From CAZUEG01 sp043798775 (GTDB lineage Bacteria; Patescibacteriota; Minisyncoccia; Minisyncoccales; GWA2-46-15): a stretch of DNA of 17,398 nt. The notes beneath the pieces are model-generated. The model was given only the letters and a program-made list of their open reading frames with translations. It made no database searches and was not told the origin of the DNA. A program made the translations under genes and the position numbers. Below, one piece after another: positions 13,501-17,398 of this stretch. The DNA lies in assembly GCA_043798775.1 (NCBI GenBank), contig JAZDOL010000008.1, positions 1 to 17,398 of the forward strand, read 5' to 3'. Every line of letters starts with the position of its first letter. Within the stretch, counting starts at the first letter, position 1.

Positions 13501-13617
13501 CTCCCACATTATTTTTACAAATTAGCCTTATATTATTTCTTTTTCAGTAAAAATTTTCAAATCTATATTAAATAATTTGATAGATGTAAAAATAAAGAGG
13601 GACTTCGTTGTTACTCG
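13501..13617. mobile_element. MITE-like AT-rich insertion in the outer 5S
   Basis: About 117 bp between CACCTGTTC and CATACCG of the outer 5S. CTCCCAC and ATTATTTTTAC near its left end (13501-13518) are inversely repeated as GTAAAAATAAA and GAGGGA (13586-13602). It has no coding capacity. The right boundary is uncertain by about 15 bases. Confidence 0.5.
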
Positions 13618-13668
13618 CATACCGAACCCCGAACAAAATAAAAAATCGTTTTTCGTAAATCGTATCTA

Positions 13669-13783
13669 GTACATGAGGACTATACTGGCGTTGTCCCACC
13701 TGTTCCCATACCGAACACAGAAGTGAAATACGCCAAGGCCGATGATAGTGGTTTATCCGCGAAAGTAGGTAGTCCTCGTGTAC
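13669..13783 (+). rRNA. 5S ribosomal RNA (intact inner copy)
   Basis: Conserved 5S features in order: TGTCCCACCTGTTCCCATACCG-type helix II/III sequence, CCGAACACAGAAGTGAAA, and CGCCAAGGCCGATGATAGTGG, ending in GAAAGTAGGTAGTCCTC. The terminal stem GTACATGAGGACT / AGTCCTCGTGTAC is strong; the mature ends probably lie within it (about +/-5 nt). Complementary flanks AAATAAAAAATCG and CGATTTTTTATTT extend the stem, the right flank acting as a terminator. It lies about 270 bases after 23S. Confidence 0.9.
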
Positions 13784-13802
13784 TGGATGCGATTTTTTAT
13801 TT

Positions 13803-13857
13803 ACTACGGGGCGCAGCACAGCAGCGTAGTCCCGTAAGAGCTTTGCTCTGTACGGGA
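13803..13857. repeat. Hairpin pair between the inner 5S and the outer 5S 3' part
   Basis: CTACGGGG...CAGCGTAGTCCCGTA forms one imperfect hairpin. TCCCGTA-AGAGC (from about 13830) pairs with GCTCT-G-TACGGGA (to 13857). It uses the CTACG/CGTAG words seen in the hairpins beside the tRNA genes. Confidence 0.55.
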
Positions 13858-13918
13858 TGAAATACGCCAAGGCCGATGATAGTGGTTTATCCGCGAAAGT
13901 AGGTAGTCCTCGTATACT

Positions 13919-14137
13919 GAACGCGATTTTTGTTTGTATATAGTGAACTCACAAAACGCTCGGTAATATGGTTTCGGGGTCGTTCGTTTCGCCCAGCGTA
14001 CGAAACTCACTCATTCCGGGTTGCTCACTCTTTTCGTCAACCTTCGGTTGACTCAAAACCATGCCCGTTTCGCAGACCCGGAGTGCCCCCTGAAACCAAT
14101 TTCCTCGCTATCTTGTACCATAACTTTCTTTGCGTTT
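13919..14137. other. Non-coding stretch with a bounded inverted-repeat element
   Basis: No gene seen. GGTTTCGGGG (from 13970) and CCCCCTGAAACC (to 14097) form terminal inverted repeats of an element of about 128 bp, with an inner hairpin GTCAACC-TTC-GGTTGAC (14036-14052). It could be a structured RNA or a small mobile palindrome. An open frame here (13930-14172) follows the element and shows no protein character. Confidence 0.45.
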
Positions 14138-14166
14138 TTTACGGAAATATCAAAATGCGGTATGAT
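14138..14166 (+). promoter_or_regulatory. Promoter of the mreC operon
   Basis: TTTACG (14138-14143), 17-bp spacer, TATGAT (14161-14166). The leader to the mreC start at 14186 would be about 13 bases. Confidence 0.6.
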
Positions 14167-14185
14167 ACATGATTAACGTATTAGT

Positions 14186-14986
14186 ATGACAGTAAAAAAA
14201 TATCCGGTAAGAAAAATTTTGGCGTTAGTTTTTGTTATCGTTTTTGTTATCTTTTTATTCAATTTTCCCAAAACCGCTCCGTATCTGAAAGGATTTTTTT
14301 ATCAGATCTTTTCTCCGGTACAAAAAATTATCATTAGCGCGCGGGTAGAAATTATTAATACCGGAAAAGCAATCGCCGAATTTAATAACTTAAAAACAAA
14401 CAACGAACGGTTAAGGCGGGATAATCAAATTCTTCTCGGAGAGATAATGCAGTTAAAAGAATTGACCACAGAAAACGATGCCTTGAGAAATGCCCTTGGA
14501 TTAGACATGGGCAAGTATTTTAAATTAACTGAAGCGGATATCATCGGCCGTGATTTTAACGAAGAAACAATAATTATTGATGCCGGGACGGATAACGGAA
14601 TTGAAAGGGGGATGACGGTATTAACAACAGAAAAAATATTGATCGGGAAAGTTGACACAGTATTTAATAGGTATTCGACGATTAATATTATTACCTCAAA
14701 AAGTAGCGTGTTTGACGCCAAGATTGCCGATAAAAATATCAGGGGGGTGATAAGGGGCGGAAATAGCAAATTAGTGTCAATGGAATTAATCCCCCGCAAT
14801 AAAGATATTAAAGAAGGGGACATAGCGCTAACTACGAAAGAGGGAGGGATATATCCCGACGGGATTATTGTTGGTCGTGTTAAAAGCGTAAAAAATAATT
14901 CGATGGAACCGTTTTTGGCGGTTACCGTAAAACCGGCGTTTAATATTGATTTGGTTAAACATATTCTTATCATTACGGATTTTTAA
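14186..14986 (+). CDS. mreC: MreC, rod-shape elongasome protein
   Basis: A protein of 266 residues, normal for the family. A short basic N-terminus (MTVKKYPVRK) is followed by one membrane helix (about 11-27), then a coiled coil (about 60-105: FNNLKTNNERLRRDNQILLGEIMQLKEL). The C-terminal beta domain carries the family signatures VIGRDFNEETIIIDAGTDNGI, RGMTVLTTEKILIGKV and EGDIALTTKEGGIYPDGIIVGRV. MreC scaffolds the wall-elongation machine outside the membrane and contacts PBP2. It begins the operon mreC-mreD-PBP2 with 3-bp spacing to mreD. mreB is not upstream here; RNA genes are. Confidence 0.9.
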   Translation: MTVKKYPVRKILALVFVIVFVIFLFNFPKTAPYLKGFFYQIFSPVQKIIISARVEIINTGKAIAEFNNLKTNNERLRRDNQILLGEIMQLKELTTENDALRNALGLDMGKYFKLTEADIIGRDFNEETIIIDAGTDNGIERGMTVLTTEKILIGKVDTVFNRYSTINIITSKSSVFDAKIADKNIRGVIRGGNSKLVSMELIPRNKDIKEGDIALTTKEGGIYPDGIIVGRVKSVKNNSMEPFLAVTVKPAFNIDLVKHILIITDF

Positions 14987-14989
14987 CCA

Positions 14990-15283
14990 ATGAATGTCAT
15001 AATAACAGCAATCACGGCGATACTTTTGACTTTATTATCGTTAGTCCTAATTAGCGGTTTTTGGGGGATGGTTGTGGTTATAATTTTCGTTGTCGTTTTT
15101 AATATTATTGAGCCGCTAAAGCGCCACAATGGACTAATAGTTGCCGGTTTATGCGGATTCCTTTGGGACTTATATTCACCGATTAATACATACTTCGGTT
15201 TTCATTTAGTAGGTCTTTTATTGACCTCTTTAGTCATTAGGCAGGTAGTAAAGAGGGTAATCCAAGTTCCAGAAAGTAGTTAG
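14990..15283 (+). CDS. mreD: MreD-like membrane protein, short
   Basis: A protein of 97 residues with three hydrophobic helices (about 3-22, 26-42, 47-90 possibly two). E. coli MreD is about 160, so this is short, as often seen in small genomes. The identity rests on position between mreC and PBP2 and on the central GFLWDLYSP motif, which fits the MreD G-x-x-x-D signature. It starts 3 bases after mreC stops and ends 10 bases before PBP2 begins, so the three are translated from one message. Confidence 0.7.
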   Translation: MNVIITAITAILLTLLSLVLISGFWGMVVVIIFVVVFNIIEPLKRHNGLIVAGLCGFLWDLYSPINTYFGFHLVGLLLTSLVIRQVVKRVIQVPESS

Positions 15284-15293
15284 TAGAAAAACC

Positions 15294-17267
15294 ATGAATA
15301 GTTTTTTGAGTAATAAAAAAATTAAATTACGCTTCGATGAGGATATTGAGCCCCAAGAGATATTTCTGGACTCCTTAGCAGAAAAAAAGGAAGAAGAGAT
15401 GGGAGTAGCGCGTAAAAAGATTGAAGTGCCGATTAATGGGCGGGGGATATTGTTTTTTTATGGAGGATTTGCGTTGGTGGCAATGGTTTTTATCGCTCAA
15501 TCAGCTATTCTTCAGATTATCGAGCGGGATGAAAATTATCTAAAATCGGAACTAAACAGGACAAGAACTTTTTATACTCGTTCGGCAAGAGGGGTAATAT
15601 ACGACCAATTCAAAGAACAGTTGGCATATAACCGCTTGAGTTTCGATTTGATATATAAAGAAAATAAGCAAACCGTTGTAAGAAAAGAGCGGAGGGAAAA
15701 GTTGGAAGAAGTCGCCAAAATATATCCAATTGATGTTGAAGAAATCGATGATACCGCCGAAAACAAGTTAAAAAATAGAAATGACCAAATCATTGTTATT
15801 GACAATATTCCCGAAGAATTACTTGTTATTTTTCAGGCAAAAATTGAATCTTCGCAACTGCCAGGTTTTAGTGTCGAAAAAAATTCGGTGCGAGAGTATG
15901 TGGATGGGCCAAGTTATAGCCAAGTAATCGGATATACCGGTAGGATAGGTGAAAGCGAGAAAAATAAATTATCGGATTATATTTCTACTGATTATCTTGG
16001 GAAAAGCGGAATCGAAAAAACATTTGAAGCGGTCTTGCGAGGCAAGCCGGGAATTCAAAAAGTTATTTATGACGCAAAGGGCAGTATGCAGTCGGAAGGA
16101 ACGGCGTCGATTTCCCAGCCCGGTAACAGTATTATTTTGTGGCTTGATAGTGGCCTGCAAAAAAAAGCCGAAAAGGCCTTATCGGAGTCACTAGACAGGG
16201 TTGGCGCAAAAAGTGGCGTTATTGTCGCGATGGATCCTCGGTCCGGAGGTATTTTGTCGCTAGTGAGCTTGCCTAATTTCGACAATAATCTTTTTATTAA
16301 AGGGGCCAGCAGCGTTGATTTGAATGCGTTATTACACGATCAAAGACAGCCGTTATTTAATCGGGCAATCAGCGGAAATTATCCTTCCGGTTCAACAATC
16401 AAACCGTTAATCGCCGCCGCCGCTCTGGAAGAAAAAACAATCAGTCCGGACAAGCAAATCGAAGACATTGGCTATATCACCGTACCCAATCCCTGGGATC
16501 CGGAAAAATCACAGAAGTTTATGGATAACGCTGTCCATGGAACAGTTGATATGCGTAAAGCGATTGCTGTTTCGTGCAATGTTTATTTTTATACCATTGG
16601 TGGGGGATATGGCGACCAAGTTGGATTAGGACCACTGAAAATGGATAAATATTTGCGTCTTTTTGGGTGGGGAAATAAAACAAATGTTGATCTGTCGGGA
16701 GAAAAAAGAGGCCTATTGCCGGATCCGGAATGGAAGAAGGCCACATTTACTAACGATCTTGATAAGATCTGGCGCGATGGCGATACATATAATATGTCAA
16801 TTGGTCAGGGATACTTGCTCGCAACGCCAATCCAAGTAGTAACGTCATTTGCGGCAATTGCCAACGGTGGAATATTATATAAACCGCAAATTGTTAAAGA
16901 AATAATTGATAACGATAATAATGGAGTCGAGGTAAATAGGGTAGAAGTTCCCAAGGAAATTGTTAGAGAAAATTTTATTGATAAGGCAAATTTAGAAGTT
17001 GTCAGGCAAGGAATGCGCGCCGGTGTTACCTATGGGTCTTCGATTAGTTTAAATTCATTGCCGGTAACTAGCGCGGCAAAAACAGGAACGGCGCAAACAT
17101 CGCGACCTAATTATTATCATAACTGGGTAACCGTTTTTGCTCCCTACGATAATCCAAAAATTGTCATCACCGTCTTAATTGAGAACGTAAAAGATCTTCA
17201 AGTGGCCGCTTTGCCGGTAGCGAAAGAAATACTTGAATGGTACTTCTTGCAACCGCAAACCCAATAA
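15294..17267 (+). CDS. mrdA: Penicillin-binding protein 2 (class B transpeptidase)
   Basis: A protein of 657 residues. A cytoplasmic N-terminus (about 1-50, charged) is followed by a membrane helix (about 52-72), a dimerisation/pedestal domain including RTRTFYTRSARGVIYD (the R-G-x-I-x-D motif), and the transpeptidase domain. Its active-site motifs are in order: S367-T-I-K370 (SxxK, in YPSGSTIKP), S427-C-N429 (SxN) and K596-T-G598 (KTG, in AAKTGTAQT). All three are intact, so it should be active in cross-linking lateral peptidoglycan with MreC/MreD and a RodA not seen here. The ATG at 15294 lacks a Shine-Dalgarno. The N-terminal cytoplasmic stretch is longer than in E. coli PBP2. Confidence 0.92.
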   Translation: MNSFLSNKKIKLRFDEDIEPQEIFLDSLAEKKEEEMGVARKKIEVPINGRGILFFYGGFALVAMVFIAQSAILQIIERDENYLKSELNRTRTFYTRSARGVIYDQFKEQLAYNRLSFDLIYKENKQTVVRKERREKLEEVAKIYPIDVEEIDDTAENKLKNRNDQIIVIDNIPEELLVIFQAKIESSQLPGFSVEKNSVREYVDGPSYSQVIGYTGRIGESEKNKLSDYISTDYLGKSGIEKTFEAVLRGKPGIQKVIYDAKGSMQSEGTASISQPGNSIILWLDSGLQKKAEKALSESLDRVGAKSGVIVAMDPRSGGILSLVSLPNFDNNLFIKGASSVDLNALLHDQRQPLFNRAISGNYPSGSTIKPLIAAAALEEKTISPDKQIEDIGYITVPNPWDPEKSQKFMDNAVHGTVDMRKAIAVSCNVYFYTIGGGYGDQVGLGPLKMDKYLRLFGWGNKTNVDLSGEKRGLLPDPEWKKATFTNDLDKIWRDGDTYNMSIGQGYLLATPIQVVTSFAAIANGGILYKPQIVKEIIDNDNNGVEVNRVEVPKEIVRENFIDKANLEVVRQGMRAGVTYGSSISLNSLPVTSAAKTGTAQTSRPNYYHNWVTVFAPYDNPKIVITVLIENVKDLQVAALPVAKEILEWYFLQPQTQ

Positions 17268-17294
17268 TAGATTATCGATTACACCTCACGAGTT

Positions 17295-17328
17295 CCACGA
17301 GAACCGTCCTCGAGGACGGTTCTCGTGG
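17295..17328. repeat. Perfect 34-bp palindrome
   Basis: CCACGAGAACCGTCCTC (17295-17311) is followed directly by its exact reverse complement. A partial copy of the motif (CACGAGTT, 17287-17294) precedes it. There is no T-run, so it is a weak terminator candidate; it may be a REP-type target of the transposase that follows. Confidence 0.8.
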
Positions 17329-17345
17329 GAATATCCCAGTTATGT

Positions 17346-17351
17346 TATGAT
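17346..17351 (+). promoter_or_regulatory. -10 box of the downstream gene
   Basis: TATGAT lies at 17346-17351 and the next ATG is at 17358, so the predicted transcript starts at or beside the start codon (leaderless). Confidence 0.5.
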
Positions 17352-17357
17352 GTTTAT

Positions 17358-17398
17358 ATGCCAAGAATAAGGACGCAATTAGTAAATGATGAATTTTA
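17358..17398 (+). CDS. Start of a probable REP-associated (Y1/IS200-like) transposase, partial
   Basis: Only 13 codons are present (MPRIRTQLVNDEF), cut by the window end. The sequence resembles the N-terminus of CPR REP-associated tyrosine transposases, which typically begin MPR...NDEFYHIYNRG, and a perfect palindrome lies just upstream, as expected for such genes. With so few residues this is a guess that needs the next 500 bases. Confidence 0.4.
   Translation, partial: MPRIRTQLVNDEF

Larger units (their letters stand above)
13463..13918 (+). pseudogene. Split outer 5S rRNA copy enclosing an intact 5S
   Basis: Three pieces in order rebuild a full 5S: 13463-13500 (AGTATATGGGGACT to CACCTGTTC), 13618-13634 (CATACCGAACCCCGAAC) and 13858-13918 (TGAAATACGCC to CGTATACT). 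A MITE-like insert separates pieces 1 and 2; the complete inner 5S with its flanks separates pieces 2 and 3. The end stem AGTATA/TATACT matches itself, while the inner gene has AGTACA/TGTACT, a compensatory change. Flanks AATCGTGTTT and GAACGCGATT are also complementary. The copy is probably non-functional unless its inserts are excised from RNA. Confidence 0.7.

Noticed and set aside
13930..14172. 80-codon open frame after the 5S locus
   Set aside because: It runs through an inverted-repeat element and lacks protein-like composition or a ribosome-binding site.

Overview
The window most resembles a chromosome segment of a Candidate Phyla Radiation (Patescibacteria, Parcubacteria-like) bacterium. 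Grounds: a 23S rRNA gene with two group I introns (one encoding a LAGLIDADG endonuclease) and several hairpin insertions; no 16S or tRNA beside the 23S; AT-rich low-complexity spacers; small dispersed palindromes; most starts lacking a Shine-Dalgarno; and a coiled-coil protein I cannot assign. TGA, TAA and TAG all appear as stops, so I see no sign of a recoded TGA. The lineage is inferred from style, not from a search.

Layout. 1-164: 3' end of a four-helix-bundle (S23-type) gene. 503-2959: membrane O-antigen-ligase-like/TPR protein. 3117-3680: YbaK-type aminoacyl-tRNA deacylase. 3839-4226: an intact tRNA-Ile(GAT) surrounded by halves of other tRNA-Ile copies. 4269-5972: large soluble coiled-coil protein. 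6158-6228: tRNA-Ala(TGC), followed by large hairpins and a frameshifted GIY-YIG nuclease gene. 6826-7515: GC-richer secreted SdrD-B-like protein, then a tandem array of terminator-like hairpins. 8132-8812: MscS-type membrane protein behind a twin palindromic operator. 8848-13421: 23S rRNA with its own promoter, a leader with a possible attenuator, and a long processing stem. 13463-13918: 5S rRNA nested inside a second, split 5S. 14186-17267: mreC, mreD and the PBP2 gene (elongasome). 17358-end: start of a probable REP-type transposase behind a perfect 34-bp palindrome.

The most striking signal is that two unrelated structural RNA genes show the same architecture. An intact copy, flanked by its own complementary arms, sits inside a broken outer copy of the same RNA. 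The outer halves still match each other by compensatory base changes. The same RNA genes, and the 23S, also carry small hairpin insertions that share sequence motifs, including GTCCCGCT...AGCGGGAC ends. I read this as recurrent invasion of structured RNA genes by hairpin elements and by copies of the RNA genes themselves. Metagenome mis-assembly is the main alternative to exclude.

How the genes work together. mreC, mreD and the PBP2 gene form one operon for lateral wall growth. 23S, 5S, the tRNAs and the deacylase serve translation. The remaining genes look like independent units, each with its own promoter or terminator. All E. coli rRNA numbers and family comparisons are from memory and approximate.
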